DNA of 64,000 nt from Sipunculus nudus (GCA_026874595.1 CM049319.1:64348417-64412416); one strand, 5' to 3'; positions 46,541 to 51,663 are shown, counted from the stretch's first letter. Notes: a model not told the origin generated them from the sequence alone. Translations and numbers: made by a program.

Positions 46541-49269
46541 ATATAGCAATATATGTTAAAATATTTTGCTAGATTGTGTTTATTTTTATAATCTTGTATA
46601 CAGATGTGCAGAACCTAATATATACCTGACAAAGTTCACATGATCGTGCATAAATGTAGGACAAAACATTACTGAAGACAAACACCGCATGATACTGTTA
46701 GCATGTATATTTTATTCAGAAATTCAAATATTGTTTCATTTTCACTTTATTTAGATTTAGTTGATTACTGAAAATCACCAAAGGTTTCTTAAACAGGAGC
46801 CAGGATTAACGGATTTAATGTACATTGACAAGATTTAAAGCGAATAATAATAATAATAATAATATTTTAACATTTTTAAAATTTAAACCAAAGTTAAACC
46901 CCTGTAATTACATCAAGCCACTTTTAACTGGGCTAATATTGTACTACATGAAAATACCTCGAAATAGTGATTTTGGTTTTTATACTTTACCATGTTATAG
47001 GCCTAAATGAAAGTTAAGGATTTTTTTAATAAATAAAAAAATTATAATCAAAACTTTAAAATTCAATTAAAAGAAAAAAATATGGCCTATCATGATGTAC
47101 AAGAGATGAAAATGAATTAAATCTTAAACATAAGTTAACCATTAGAAAGAACACTGAACACGGTTAAAAATAATCTATATTTTATGGGGTCTAATATTAC
47201 TTTAAACCACTTTTTGGTTAATATTAGATATATAATGTGGAACCTCTTCTTACGGGCACTTCTGTACTAAGGGCACCTCTTATTTAAGGCCACTTGCGGG
47301 CAGTTCCTTGAAAGTACGTCCCGAAATCTATAACCTCTCTACTGAGGACACCTCTCTATTGCGAGCAAAATGCCCGGTCCCATCGTTGTCCGTAATTTGG
47401 AGGTTCTACTGTTCATGTTTTTAATTCCAAGGATGTTTCTTAAAAAGAGGAAGTGATTTGAACAGCCTGGTATCTCCTCTTTACATCATGTAGCAGACTT
47501 ACAAAATAAAAAAATAATAACTTCTTCTGAAAGATATTCATAATACCGCACTAAAATCAACATCAGTATCCTATCACGATTATAAACCATAGCAGCACAA
47601 TAAGCAAGAAACACAGATTCAGCGCTCTATACTGCTTTTCTTTTGGCTTTTTTCATTCGCGAGGGTTTTAATTCGCTATATCCGCAAAGAGGAAATTATC
47701 GGGAAAATAAAACCATGCATAAGACGCCACATAAGCACAGGTGAACGGTAATTAATTTGTCTATAACCCCAATGACATGTCACGTATATTGTGTCGGTAG
47801 CGTCAATATAAGCATGCATGCATTTCATTTAACCATTGATTGAAAGATCGATAATTTAAATAATATGAATTTATATATCTGCCACTATATTGCATGAACA
47901 ATTTTCATCTGTTCGAGGTCCCCTTATCGCAGCGTGCAATTGTTCAGATTTGGCGTGCATATTATTAAACTGATATTATAATTGTTCTGTACATTGTGTG
48001 AGTCACTGTATGCTCAGTCGCAAAAATAAACCCCTCGCCAACCCAGAAGAAGAATTAACCACGCGTACACGAACCTTAAACCTTGATACTACCTGTAATT
48101 TTAGGTTTAACAGTTTTTCGGGGCTGTTTATTATTCTTGTTTTTTTTTTGGGGGGGGGGGGGGTAGGAGGTTATCAGACCCGACAGAGCTTTCAGTGCCA
48201 GTAATTTTAAGCCATACATGGTGCACAAAGAGAAAACCAAATCTTTAAAGGGGCCTATTCCATTACCTGACTTCTATTGACTAAATATAATCCACTAAAC
48301 ATTCAATGAAAATAGGTCAGATTTGCCGATCTCATCACACACAATCTGTTTGTTTGTTTACATTCACGTGTTTAAACCGGGGGGGGGGGGGGCTCGCCAA
48401 AATGATAAACACACACATAACAAGGACATCTTACTTCAAGTCAGACAAACAAGAGATTTCCAAAGGCCATTTTGCACCTGGTGACCTTTCAACTAGAGCA
48501 TAAATGCAACCAATCATCTAAGGTTACATAGTATTTCCATATATGTCAACATTGTGTGTTTACTGAAAATTGTAAAATGTACGCAGACACCCGTTACAGC
48601 GGCGTTATAAGAACTGTTCTTAACAGGATAACCCTGAGTTAATTTTTTATACGCTAAGTCATAAATCACATAAATTTAAAGAGAAGACAGGTGAATAGCT
48701 GGATTTAAGCATCTTTATACTGAATATCATGCATTTGCTGCGAGTCGTATAGTTAAACGGCAAGATGAACTTTGCCATGTATTCTTAAGGTGATAATAAC
48801 ATTTAATTATTAATTTTAAAGCGTTGTAACGGTACAGTTAGAGGAGTCGACTTTTGACGGCTGGCATTATGGTTACATGTTACACAGACGAATAACTTGA
48901 TCATTTAGCAGGTCAAGTTTGAATCCTGATTAAGATAAATCTAATGAGTTAAAATATCTATGTTTAGTTAAAATATATATGATTAGTTTAAAATTCTATG
49001 ATTAGTTTACATATCTATAGTCAGTTTAAATATATTTGATTAGTTTTAATATCTATGTTTAGTTTTAAAATATCTTTGATCCGTTTAAATATCTATGATT
49101 AGTTTAATTATCTATGATTAATTTAAATATCTGTAATGATTTTAAACATATATGATTAGTTTGAATATCTAGAAATTCCATACAAAAATAAACACACACC
49201 AATGAAAACATACCCTCCCCCTCCCTCTCCCAACCCCAGTTGGGGAGTGAATAGAAAATGACTTACCAT
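185..49269 (-). CDS. integrin alpha subunit, no I domain (whole gene, 21 coding exons)
   Basis: Encodes one chain of an alpha/beta heterodimeric cell-adhesion receptor that binds extracellular matrix or cell-surface ligands and links to the cytoskeleton. I joined 21 exons by eye: 49269-49267, 46299-46106, 34056-33902, 30747-30632, 28966-28781, 24607-24571, 19567-19554, 17199-17140, 14464-14318, 13260-13146, 12841-12605, 11165-10983, 8647-8555, 7716-7544, 6996-6536, 5968-5797, 3934-3854, 3494-3384, 2033-1935, 935-816, 379-185. They sum to 2952 nt (983 aa plus stop) and every junction keeps phase. Order: signal peptide, beta-propeller FG-GAP blades with two Ca-binding loops, thigh, calf-1, calf-2, one TM helix, GFFRR tail. 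Usual family length is about 1000-1150 aa; the shortfall matches a missing blade 4. No von Willebrand A (I) domain. Blade 5 and the AVGAF motif look most like vertebrate alpha4/alpha9, but the clade is not settled. Confidence 0.93.
816..935 (-). CDS. integrin alpha exon 20: transmembrane helix
   Basis: Forty codons. After a short juxtamembrane part it encodes WYIVGAAIGAFLFLII and VIIILYK, a single membrane-spanning helix with the family W-x-I-V-x(3)-x-G pattern. Acceptor TTTCAG, donor GTAAGT. Confidence 0.96.
936..1934. other. integrin intron 19
   Basis: No repeat or gene recognised. A 110-codon open frame on the minus strand (1859-1527) has no family resemblance and no splice support. Confidence 0.6.
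1935..2033 (-). CDS. integrin alpha exon 19: calf-2 end
   Basis: Thirty-three codons, phase 0 to 0 (LNISAEVWVYGAEGW ... VTLVAYGNSM), fitting the last calf-2 strands before the membrane. Acceptor CTTGTAG; donor ATG|GTAAGT is consensus. Confidence 0.88.
2519..2775. mobile_element. MITE with 27-bp terminal inverted repeats
   Basis: The left end AGATTCCTTATGTATGGAAT continues GCGGAAC. The right end is its inverted copy (GTCCGCATTCC...ATAAGGAATCT). Both are flanked by TA, suggesting a TA target site. About 250 bp, non-coding, integrin intron 18. Confidence 0.82.
3384..3494 (-). CDS. integrin alpha exon 18: calf-2
   Basis: It encodes CYHSACRHGNLLPDGL followed by HELTIMVSYEAF, matching the calf-2 pattern CxxxxCxxGxLxxGxxxxxxIxxR. 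Phase 0 to 0. Acceptor ATTCAAAG, donor GTAAGT. Confidence 0.9.
3854..3934 (-). CDS. integrin alpha exon 17: calf-2 cysteine segment
   Basis: Twenty-seven codons, phase 0 to 0 (FPAGHCNDTEY ... HGCMGTE), open only in this frame. Acceptor CATTTCTTTACAG is strong; donor GTATGG. Two Cys suit the calf-2 disulfide loop. Without it exons 16 and 18 still join in frame, so it could be optional. Confidence 0.72.
4840..4960 (-). repeat. possible tRNA-derived SINE head
   Basis: The minus strand has GGTTCCGTGTTCGAATCTCA, a good B box, preceded by GGTAAAAGCCCTGAACCGC. The A box is poor. Confidence 0.4.
4985..5215 (+). repeat. dispersed repeat family D
   Basis: Shares ATTAATATGACAG, CGGCACGATTCTT, ATCGGCGTTG.GCCATTCAAA and ACGACAAAAC with 45365-45600. 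Ends GGATCCGCCACTG beside a TA repeat. Confidence 0.78.
5216..5265. repeat. (TA)n microsatellite
   Basis: About 24 TA units in integrin intron 16; all frames reading through it are artefacts. Confidence 0.97.
5797..5968 (-). CDS. integrin alpha exon 16: calf-1/calf-2
   Basis: It encodes DLVLTLSMNVENQGLGLVP and NIKMAEEHQVLSF, the family strand pattern (xFxVxNxGxS) that opens calf-2. Acceptor TTTGTAG, donor GTATGG, end phase 0. Confidence 0.9.
6536..6996 (-). CDS. integrin alpha exon 15: end of thigh, calf-1
   Basis: The largest exon (461 nt). It begins FEPSCKNDSGCQRDLAIE, the C-x(5)-C-x(2)-DL signature of the thigh/calf-1 boundary, then YIIMGDTRQHTLEVQIIN and CTSVAGNVTCDLGFSVDAEQ, typical calf-1 strands (C.....xxCDLGNPM). 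Acceptor TTTTTTCACAG, donor GTATGT. Confidence 0.96.
7544..7716 (-). CDS. integrin alpha exon 14: thigh domain
   Basis: It encodes FYNLDIYLTKETDRLLDNIM and SPMLISVEVRIAE, matching the thigh pattern IYLxxxxxDxLSPIxI. Acceptor ATTGCAAG has a poor pyrimidine tract. Donor GTAATA, end phase 0. Confidence 0.87.
8555..8647 (-). CDS. integrin alpha exon 13: thigh domain
   Basis: Thirty-one codons, phase 1 to 1 (VVFTVMPDANST ... KRLRLK). Position and pattern fit the thigh strand FxVxLDxxKxxxRxxF. Acceptor CTTTTCAG. The chosen donor GTTGAG is weak; the nearby GTAGGT gives the wrong phase for exon 14. Confidence 0.8.
9053..10695. mobile_element. non-autonomous repeat element with internal 178-bp tandem units
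   Basis: The ends carry ATGCCCCCGCC (about 9076) and GGCGGGGGCAT (about 10683), an inverted pair. Inside, units with CGTACATGTG at 10241 and 10419, and related copies earlier, contain TTTCTATGTTCAGGA and a GGGA(C/G)GAAACGCGAACT block. A diverged section lies at 9430-10050. It fills most of integrin intron 12. Confidence 0.78.
10983..11165 (-). CDS. integrin alpha exon 12: blade 7 end and thigh start
   Basis: It encodes VAVGAFMSSDAVLYLTRPVI, the conserved last propeller strand, then the start of the thigh domain including NVTCFFNKAA (family LxxCFxY region). A long CT tract lies 37 nt upstream in the transcript. Donor GTAGGT, end phase 1. Confidence 0.95.
11202..11257. repeat. (GA)n microsatellite upstream of integrin exon 12
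   Basis: A near-perfect GA tract; in the transcript it is a CU tract that ends 37 nt before the exon 12 acceptor. Confidence 0.97.
11574..12449. mobile_element. foldback element with long inverted arms
   Basis: The left end AGGAAGTGGCTA is matched by TAGCCACTTCCT at the right. Arms of about 200-240 bp pair with interruptions, including ATGAATGCATG...TTTTAGTGTG and GCTGACTTACCAAAT...ATATTTTGCTGGT blocks. Subterminal GCTAAAC/GCCGGCA motifs are repeated. About 200 bp on each side of the centre does not pair. No transposase. Confidence 0.85.
12605..12841 (-). CDS. integrin alpha exon 11: blade 6 end and blade 7
   Basis: It encodes VLIGAPYEHKNSGAVYIYNG, then MGFGFAIS of blade 7. The following blade-7 calcium loop is degenerate (DIETSKKHIYG) and about 13 residues longer than usual. 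The donor GTAGTC is weak, but only this end (phase 1) joins in frame to GVAVGAF of exon 12. An internal GCT|GTGAGT looks like a better donor but gives the wrong phase. Confidence 0.88.
13146..13260 (-). CDS. integrin alpha exon 10: blade 6 Ca-binding loop
   Basis: It encodes RARFGQSIVCAGDVNSDGYN, the FG strand and calcium loop of blade 6; the last Asp is split with exon 11. The acceptor TATAG directly abuts a (TA)n microsatellite. Donor GTGAAT, end phase 1. Confidence 0.95.
13266..13315. repeat. (TA)n microsatellite at the exon 10 acceptor
   Basis: About 25 TA units within a few bases of the TATAG acceptor. Confidence 0.97.
14012..14127. repeat. compound (TA)n/(TG)n microsatellite
   Basis: TA tract of about 33 units, then TG and TA blocks. 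Intron 9. Confidence 0.97.
14318..14464 (-). CDS. integrin alpha exon 9: blade 5 with Ca-binding loop
   Basis: It encodes GFTGFGMKLCACDVNGDG followed by QDELLVGAPLY and GAVFVYKSS. DVNGDGQDE fits the DxDxDGxxD calcium loop with Glu at position 9. By alignment from memory to family members it is blade 5, so most of blade 4 is not accounted for between exons 8 and 9. Phase 0 to 0. Confidence 0.94.
14466..14620 (+). repeat. dispersed repeat family B (AATCTCATGAAATTTTCAG)
   Basis: A partial copy starting two bases outside the exon 9 acceptor. It may supply that intron's branch-site region. Other copies are at 20500-20740, 42600-42700 and 54570-54930. Confidence 0.75.
16278..16342. repeat. (TA)n(TAA)n microsatellite
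   Basis: About 19 TA units running into nine TAA units. Confidence 0.97.
16420..17050. repeat. decayed dispersed repeat with GGACGGACG tail
   Basis: Low-complexity blocks such as GATGGACGGATGGACAGAGAGGC, ACAGGTGGCGCCACC and CTAACGGACGGACGACGGAC are the style of multi-copy invertebrate repeats. No frame or terminal repeat was found. Confidence 0.5.
17140..17199 (-). CDS. integrin alpha exon 8: blade 3 to 4 linker
   Basis: Twenty codons, phase 0 to 0 (VILKSKIKTEF ... ADADPQ), corresponding to the QLI/LFV strand after the WQG motif. Only phase 0 is open. Acceptor TACTTTCAG is repeated in the minisatellite that abuts it; donor GTAACA. Confidence 0.85.
17200..17576. repeat. 54-bp minisatellite abutting integrin exon 8
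   Basis: About seven degenerate units start at 17200, 17257, 17310, 17364, 17418, 17472 and 17526 (CTGAAAGTATCATATAAAT...TTTAAGCG...). On the minus strand each starts with a copy of the exon 8 acceptor motif (CTTTCAG or ATTTCAG). Confidence 0.92.
17621..17663. repeat. poly-G tract
   Basis: Runs of 14 and 14 G interrupted by CGAGGGA, next to the 54-bp minisatellite. Similar runs of 10-20 occur at 4407, 4781, 30333, 35473, 36210, 48151 and 48379. Confidence 0.9.
18120..18681 (-). repeat. dispersed repeat family A, inverted copy
   Basis: Matches 20762-21318 in reverse orientation and 30990-31400, sharing CCTTTACATCTA, TGATGGAAGACCACTGCGAT, GGTACACTGTCAATTGA and CATGGCTCGCAA-like blocks. Non-coding; integrin intron 7. 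Confidence 0.85.
19554..19567 (-). CDS. integrin alpha exon 7: 14-nt microexon
   Basis: The microexon AAATATTTTGGCAG sits between GTTTCAGAG and GTAAAA. It supplies KIFWQ between GIPGS (exon 6) and VILKSK (exon 8), matching the invariant GAPGSFYWQG of other integrins, and converts phase 1 to phase 0. Without it exons 6 and 8 are out of frame. An AG two bases upstream would give a 16-nt form that frameshifts to a stop. Confidence 0.78.
20500..20740 (+). repeat. dispersed repeat family B
   Basis: Contains CTCCGCCAGGAGGCAAG, a GT-rich stretch and AATCTCATGAAATTTTCAG, then GATTAGATTTTGGTGTGG. Confidence 0.8.
20762..21318 (+). repeat. dispersed repeat family A, direct copy
   Basis: Reverse-complement partner of 18120-18681 with a 2.1-kb spacer that contains the microexon. 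No protein-coding frame. Probably a non-autonomous transposon. Confidence 0.85.
22089..22181 (-). CDS. candidate cassette exon of the integrin alpha gene
   Basis: A 93-nt segment with consensus sites (TTATTTGCAG before, GTATGT after) open only in phase 1, exactly the phase left by exon 6. Being divisible by three and phase 1-1, it can be included or skipped ahead of the microexon without breaking the frame. It would add 31 residues with two adjacent Cys (EQCCKYHFHQ). No homologous segment is recognised in other integrins. Insect alphaPS2 and vertebrate alpha6/alpha7 are alternatively spliced near this place in the propeller. It may also be chance. Confidence 0.4.
22436..24313. repeat. 24-bp telomere-like minisatellite in integrin intron 6
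   Basis: The plus-strand unit is AACCCTGGATAA followed by CCCACCCTTAGT. The core (about 22980-23610, some 26 copies) is nearly uniform; both flanks decay gradually. Each unit has two TAACCC hexamers. The minus (transcript) strand has three GGG runs per unit. Reading frames through it encode GYPGLLRV repeats and are not genes. At 23616-23890 a 72-bp higher-order unit (CCCAGCCGCGGTCAGCC) occurs. Confidence 0.97.
24571..24607 (-). CDS. integrin alpha exon 6: blade 3 GAP motif
   Basis: A 37-nt exon encoding DDDRILFGIPGS, equivalent to DxxLLxGAPGS of blade 3. Acceptor TTTTACAG, donor GTGAGT, end phase 1. It lies about 260 bp upstream, in transcription order, of the telomere-like minisatellite. 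Confidence 0.9.
24608..26240. other. integrin intron 5, part before the Gypsy fragment
   Basis: Contains the TA tract at 25678; otherwise repeat-like fragments (CCTTGACCTG-type wording is absent) and nothing that I can name. Confidence 0.4.
25678..25734. repeat. (TA)n microsatellite
   Basis: About 28 TA units directly before the sequence leading into the Gypsy fragment. Confidence 0.97.
26285..26700 (+). pseudogene. Ty3/Gypsy reverse transcriptase (decayed)
   Basis: Two frames carry DAYPMPRMDETFDTLPG, then FQWRVMPFGPSNAQ and FLVYLDDTTVF (YLDD active site about 26587-26598). The RT thumb runs to QLRSAKLRLNP, after which sequence up to RNase H is missing. Confidence 0.87.
26703..27020 (+). 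pseudogene. Ty3/Gypsy RNase H (decayed)
   Basis: VVYASKSPSSAQRKNCTTKR with ELLAVVTFVKHCRMYFWG and RTHHVSLKQLL is the C-terminal half of Gypsy RNase H; DFTIRRRPPGAKHENNNGLT follows in a new frame. Confidence 0.87.
27270..27780 (+). pseudogene. Ty3/Gypsy integrase (decayed)
   Basis: The zinc finger end (RQRFYWPGQRKDVE ... C..C) and the start of the core (RIALDVMGSPS, YILVIGDYF) are readable across several frameshifts and stops. The later core, AREAIDEWICRRGL and downstream, is present in fragments to about 27780. Confidence 0.8.
28097..28278. mobile_element. small MITE, TACAGTGGAA termini
   Basis: TACAGTGGAAGCCC on the left and GGGTTCCATTGTA on the right are inverted. The interior has four GTGGTCG motifs. 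Integrin intron 5. Confidence 0.75.
28781..28966 (-). CDS. integrin alpha exon 5: blade 2 end, blade 3 start
   Basis: It encodes VCGHKWTFLD (family VCAHRW motif), a Cys-containing loop GACVLMRS, and VHGAAGLAVKYSK, the FG strand of blade 3. Phase 0 to 0, 62 codons. Acceptor TATAG, donor GTAAAG. Confidence 0.94.
30000..30225 (-). repeat. tRNA-like SINE
   Basis: Read on the minus strand from 30225 it has an A-box-like TATGGCTCAGGGACAGAGC and a B-box-like GTGAGTTCAGATCTCAGC about 35 nt later, then a non-tRNA body ending near 30000. Not a functional tRNA gene: no clean cloverleaf. Confidence 0.55.
30632..30747 (-). CDS. integrin alpha exon 4: blade 2 FG strand
   Basis: It encodes the loop after blade 1 and ERFLGGSIAVPH ... 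APFV, which leads into the conserved VCxHKW of exon 5. The acceptor is a tandem NAGNAG (TTTTCAGCAG), so isoforms may differ by one alanine codon. Donor GTAAGT, end phase 0. Confidence 0.93.
30990..31400 (+). repeat. dispersed repeat family A, third copy
   Basis: More diverged and shorter at its left end than the other two; shares TTTTCGTCATTTCTGACAAC and GATGGAAGACCACTGCATTG. Integrin intron 3. Confidence 0.8.
31400..33440. other. integrin intron 3, middle part
   Basis: Holds a stretch (32290-32410 and 32745-32810) with repeated self-complementary GCGACATGTCGC-type motifs, perhaps an old MITE. No coding frame. Confidence 0.45.
33722..33829. repeat. (TA)n tract plus poly-C
   Basis: TA tract to 33778, then a 19-base C run near 33809. 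A run of G lies at 33460-33478. They flank 240 bp of otherwise plain sequence next to exon 3. Confidence 0.95.
33902..34056 (-). CDS. integrin alpha exon 3: blade 1 GAPRAN segment
   Basis: It encodes WLLVGAPRANPS, then GGAFYCNVSG, the conserved end of FG-GAP blade 1 with its first disulfide Cys. Acceptor is CTGCAG and donor GTATGG. It is separated from exon 2 by a 12-kb intron holding a LINE. Confidence 0.95.
34187..34312. repeat. compound (TA)n/(GT)n microsatellite
   Basis: About 24 TA units followed by about 75 bp of GT with a few GA breaks. Confidence 0.97.
34930..34996. repeat. (TA)n microsatellite
   Basis: About 33 TA units, left of repeat family C. Confidence 0.97.
34995..35300 (+). 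repeat. dispersed repeat family C
   Basis: Shares GCTAGCCGC, CGGCTGAACAGTT, AAGAGCACTT.TGTTATCAAC and ACTGAGCAGTTTAC blocks with 50205-50420. Begins next to TACAGTAGAGCGCCG. Non-coding. Confidence 0.75.
35460..35672. mobile_element. short element with CAGGCGCGGAT termini
   Basis: CAGGCGCGGATGC and GGATCCGCGCCTG form the termini of a 213-bp unit with poly-G and poly-C inside. The same GGATCCGCCCCTG type of end is seen singly at 16416-16430 and 5200-5214. Confidence 0.65.
36300..37950. other. integrin intron 2, part left of the hAT-like element
   Basis: A single transposon-like end at 36553; otherwise no recognised feature. Confidence 0.4.
37957..38795. mobile_element. non-autonomous DNA transposon with CAGGGCCGTCTTAA termini
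   Basis: The 14-bp left terminus CAGGGCCGTCTTAA is inverted at the right (TTAAGACGGCCCTG). Flanking octamers (TGAGCGTG and TGAGAGCG) resemble a mutated 8-bp target duplication, which would suit the hAT superfamily. No transposase frame. It lies in integrin intron 2. A single related end, CAGGGCCGTCTACG, occurs at 36553. Confidence 0.8.
39703..40083 (-). pseudogene. LINE reverse transcriptase, post-RT region
   Basis: Typical region after the RT thumb in APE-type LINEs (VLPAVLYGTETW, LERMHRFC). Out of frame with the RT part, so this is a dead copy. Confidence 0.8.
40149..40721 (-). pseudogene. LINE reverse transcriptase core
   Basis: Contains LDSTKAFDRVWHAGL (RT motif A), SVRQGGVLSPFLYLLYINDL (motif B) and TADDITLLS (motif C). 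In motif C the residue before ADD is Thr instead of Tyr or Phe. The preceding palm and finger part continues in another frame at 40749-40967. Confidence 0.9.
40749..40967 (-). pseudogene. LINE reverse transcriptase, fingers
   Basis: Holds GSVPINMKRGVIMTLIK and NPDNYRGITLLPCVYKLLER, the usual RT 0-2 blocks of non-LTR elements. A frame change separates it from the core at 40721. Confidence 0.85.
41014..41289 (-). pseudogene. LINE linker between endonuclease and RT
   Basis: FWKLTKLRKKKRGHKTNVM and MSEWANHLEKLYTQNE are typical of the EN-RT linker (W...H...L). It follows the endonuclease reading frame after a stop. Confidence 0.7.
41310..42383 (-). pseudogene. LINE apurinic-type endonuclease
   Basis: Two overlapping frames together carry the APE domain: NVQGIMPSAF and CIVEHCLFEDS in the first (42383-41910), the GDFNCEV block in a shifted frame near 41870, and SLIDHIIV plus VSDHLPFIAQI (catalytic SDH, 41611-41627) in the third (41777-41310). 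At least two frame breaks inside the domain mean it is inactive. Confidence 0.87.
42600..42700 (+). repeat. dispersed repeat family B, 3' part only
   Basis: TGCGAACACGGGTTAGGGA to GCATATTTCTAGT matches the right end of the copy at 54570-54930. Confidence 0.7.
42710..45350. other. integrin intron 2, right part
   Basis: AT-rich, no gene recognised. The 64-codon frames near 43110-43423 show no family resemblance. Confidence 0.5.
44399..44432. repeat. (TA)n microsatellite
   Basis: Sixteen TA units, in very AT-rich sequence to 44530. Confidence 0.95.
45365..45600 (+). repeat. dispersed repeat family D
   Basis: Second copy of the 4985-5215 repeat, followed by GGCGGATCCAGGATTC. Confidence 0.75.
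45622..45685. repeat. interrupted (TA)n microsatellite
   Basis: Two TA blocks split by GTTAATT, just after repeat family D. Confidence 0.95.
46106..46299 (-). CDS. integrin alpha exon 2: signal peptide and blade 1 start
   Basis: Acceptor ATTTTTTCAG, donor GTAAGG. It encodes a hydrophobic stretch (WFWRFVVCFSLPTIL) ending in Cys, then YNIDTSAPTVFG and SYFGFSLEFY. This matches the family's mature N-terminus (xNIDxxxPxxF) and first FG strand. It ends in phase 2 inside a Trp codon completed by exon 3. Confidence 0.93.
46479..46538. repeat. (TA)n microsatellite
   Basis: About 29 TA units, 180 bp upstream of integrin exon 2 in transcript order. Confidence 0.97.
47233..47412. mobile_element. small MITE, same terminal type as 28097-28278
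   Basis: AATGTGGAACCTC...TTACGG at the left matches CCGTAATTTGGAGGTTCTACTGT at the right as an inverted repeat of roughly 22 bp. Inside are repeated GGGCAC/GGACACCTCT motifs. Integrin intron 1. Confidence 0.72.
48945..49171. repeat. short degenerate tandem repeat near exon 1 donor
   Basis: About ten units of 20-24 bp resembling TTTAAATATCTATGATTAGT, starting about 95 nt inside integrin intron 1 from its donor. Confidence 0.85.
49267..49269 (-). CDS. integrin alpha exon 1, coding part is only the ATG
   Basis: The exon ends ATG|GTAAGT at a consensus donor. In the frame that continues into exon 2, the only ATG is the last codon of the exon, and an in-frame TAA lies 29 codons upstream (49356-49354). 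The rest of the exon is 5' UTR. Context is good (A at -3, G at +4 supplied by exon 2). An out-of-frame ATG lies 7 nt upstream. The transcription start is not visible. Confidence 0.6.
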
Positions 49270-49600
49270 AATGTCATATGGAGCCACAAGATCTTCAATA
49301 CGTAGACAACAATGGAAGTACCAGTCGGGTTGGGGCTGCACAAATTGTTCTTTTTAGGCTGGTTTCCAATTCTCTTCCATAAAAGTCAGTCGTGAGATTT
49401 AAAAGACTACAATCTGAATTTTTTAATCACGCTTAGGTAGGGAACTTTACTCCGCTTCGATTGATGAACTGGCACTCAATGAATGAAAGTTTGTAATGAT
49501 AGGAAATCCAAAAGCCAACTGAAAACAAACTGATCCCCAGCTGGCAAGGAAAACAGGAACTAAACTTGATGAGAAGATAATCGCCCTAACTAGATGACTT
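49270..49600 (-). promoter_or_regulatory. probable 5' UTR and proximal promoter of integrin alpha
   Basis: This is the sequence upstream of the start codon on the minus strand. No other splice site or obvious TATA element is seen. The in-frame TAA at 49356-49354 shows that translation does not come from further upstream in this exon. Confidence 0.35.
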
Positions 49601-50204
49601 CACCCATGGACACACACACAAGTACACATTATGCCTGTACATGTATTTACTCTCTGTTAGGCCATAGAGGTGCTTAATTGTATCGCTTGACCGCAACAGT
49701 GATTCTTGCTAAAATAAATGATAAGAAAACAGTGAGAGTACACATATTTATAAGTATAAAAAGACTTAAACAAAGCTGTCTAAACTGTATTACATGAAAA
49801 TGTTAAACAGGTCGACAGATCCTATATACAATTTAACCCTTATTTAACGAATGTGTGTGTATGTGGGTGAATAAAATAGCATATAACATGCTCCTGAGAG
49901 ATACAGAGATTTGATATGTAAACATTAAGAAAGATCAACTGCAGAGGTTAAATTATTATAAAAAGTGTGGTTTTATATTTAATATATACACAGATTTAGA
50001 TAAATGCATATAGATTTGATAAAGACACACACACACACGAAATTTTATTCGTTTTCACGAAATATTTGTTCAAGCATGCAAATACTTCAAATGACATTTT
50101 GAAAATTACGACCCACAAAATCCGGCAGTCCGGTGTTTAAGCCAAATGATGGCTCTAACTAATTAATTTAGGGCCGATGTTGTCGCCGGGGCAAAGTTGT
50201 GGAA

Positions 50205-50420
50205 ACTAAAGCTAGCCGCACAGCGGTATAGGCTCCCTTTACCCCTAGAAATCGGCTGAACAGTTCATCCAAGAGCACTTTTGTGTTATCAACCAGATCG
50301 CGTTTGTACAAAAGCTAGCATTGTTAATCGGCTTGGGCTAGGGGGTCAAGCCAAACAACTGAGCAGTTTACCAGCATGAGCATTACCGAGATAGCATTCA
50401 TACACTGGAAACGATGTTAC
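50205..50420 (+). repeat. dispersed repeat family C
   Basis: Second copy of the repeat at 34995-35300, same orientation, in the intergenic region. Confidence 0.75.
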
Positions 50421-50974
50421 AGTTGTACGTGGTGCACATTTAATGGAAGAGCCACCCGTGTTCAGAGAACAGGCGCTTGAATCTGTATCCATTAAGCGAC
50501 GAACAGACAGATTTATCCCAGATTACTATTTCCATCATTATCAACCAATCAGGTGTTAGGTTCCAGGGGGGAATCCTTACTGCTGACCAAGATACATGGG
50601 GATTTCCTTGTTTGGGGTAACAGCTGCTTAATGGATGCAGACTAGTTACAAATAAGAGCTCATTACACGTGGTATACTGTGTGTATTGGAATTGTTGATG
50701 CTTTTATAGAAAGAAGAACTGGCCATTTAACCACTGTAAGTTTCTTCCCTCGAAAATCTTTGAAATATTTGGAAATTTCCATTGATTTCTTTTATCATCG
50801 CCTACCCGTCCGCAGACTTGGATGCCGGCCTTGTGTATCTATTATATAAACAAGTACCGGCAAACGATATAACATGGTTTAAAGCTCATTAAACGGTAGG
50901 GGATTGTTGTTAAGGTAAATTGAACACTATTTAAACCAAGATCAAAACAAATAGCGATTCAAGCGCCTGTGTTG

Positions 50975-51536
50975 GAACGTGGCTGGCGACTTTATACTGG
51001 TACAGTCCATGTGGCGTCACAAATGCGGACACTTCTTTCGCTTGTTCTGTCAGCGGAACTTGCCAGAATCCTTTTACCAAGTCAAATTTGGAAACATATC
51101 TGGAGCTACCGACTCTATCAATACAATCATCAATCCTCAGAATCGGGAACGTGTCAGTCTTGGTGAACGTGTTCAGTTTTCGATATTATGTGCACATACG
51201 GTAATTTTCATCGGGTTTTGGCACAAGCATACATGGTGAACTCCAGTTACTGTTACTTGATTCAATAAAATCATTGTCCAGCAAATATTGAATCTCATCC
51301 TGTAGATACTTTTGCTTTTCTGGATTCAGTCTATAAGGATGCTGCTTGACTGCGCTTGCCTCGCCAACATCGACGTCATGGCACAACATGTTAGTTCGCG
51401 TTGGAATGTCCCTAAACAAATGTTCATAAGTCCGCAGCAGGTTCTTGAGGTCTTGTCGTTGTTGTGCGGTAAGGTGTGACAGTTTGGCATCCAGGTTGTT
51501 AAGCACGTCTGAGTTTTTTAAATGGTACTGTACCAC
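50975..51536 (-). pseudogene. Gypsy-class reverse transcriptase, N-terminal part
   Basis: LSHLTAQQRQDLKNLL, HDVDVGEASAVKQHPYRLNP and SSNWSSPCMLVPKPD are the entry to a Gypsy RT. Another frame (about 51180-50990) gives KFDL.KGFWQVPLT and SAFVTPHGLYQYK. The element stops before the YxDD motif. Confidence 0.9.
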
Positions 51537-51663
51537 ACTGAATGTCTACATCACACTTACAATCAGTATCTACTTTAACTGGGTCAGGGTCAGTGTTTAC
51601 ACAATTTACAGCAGTAACATTATGTACAACATCTGTTGTGCTATTTCTGTCATAATATGGTTT

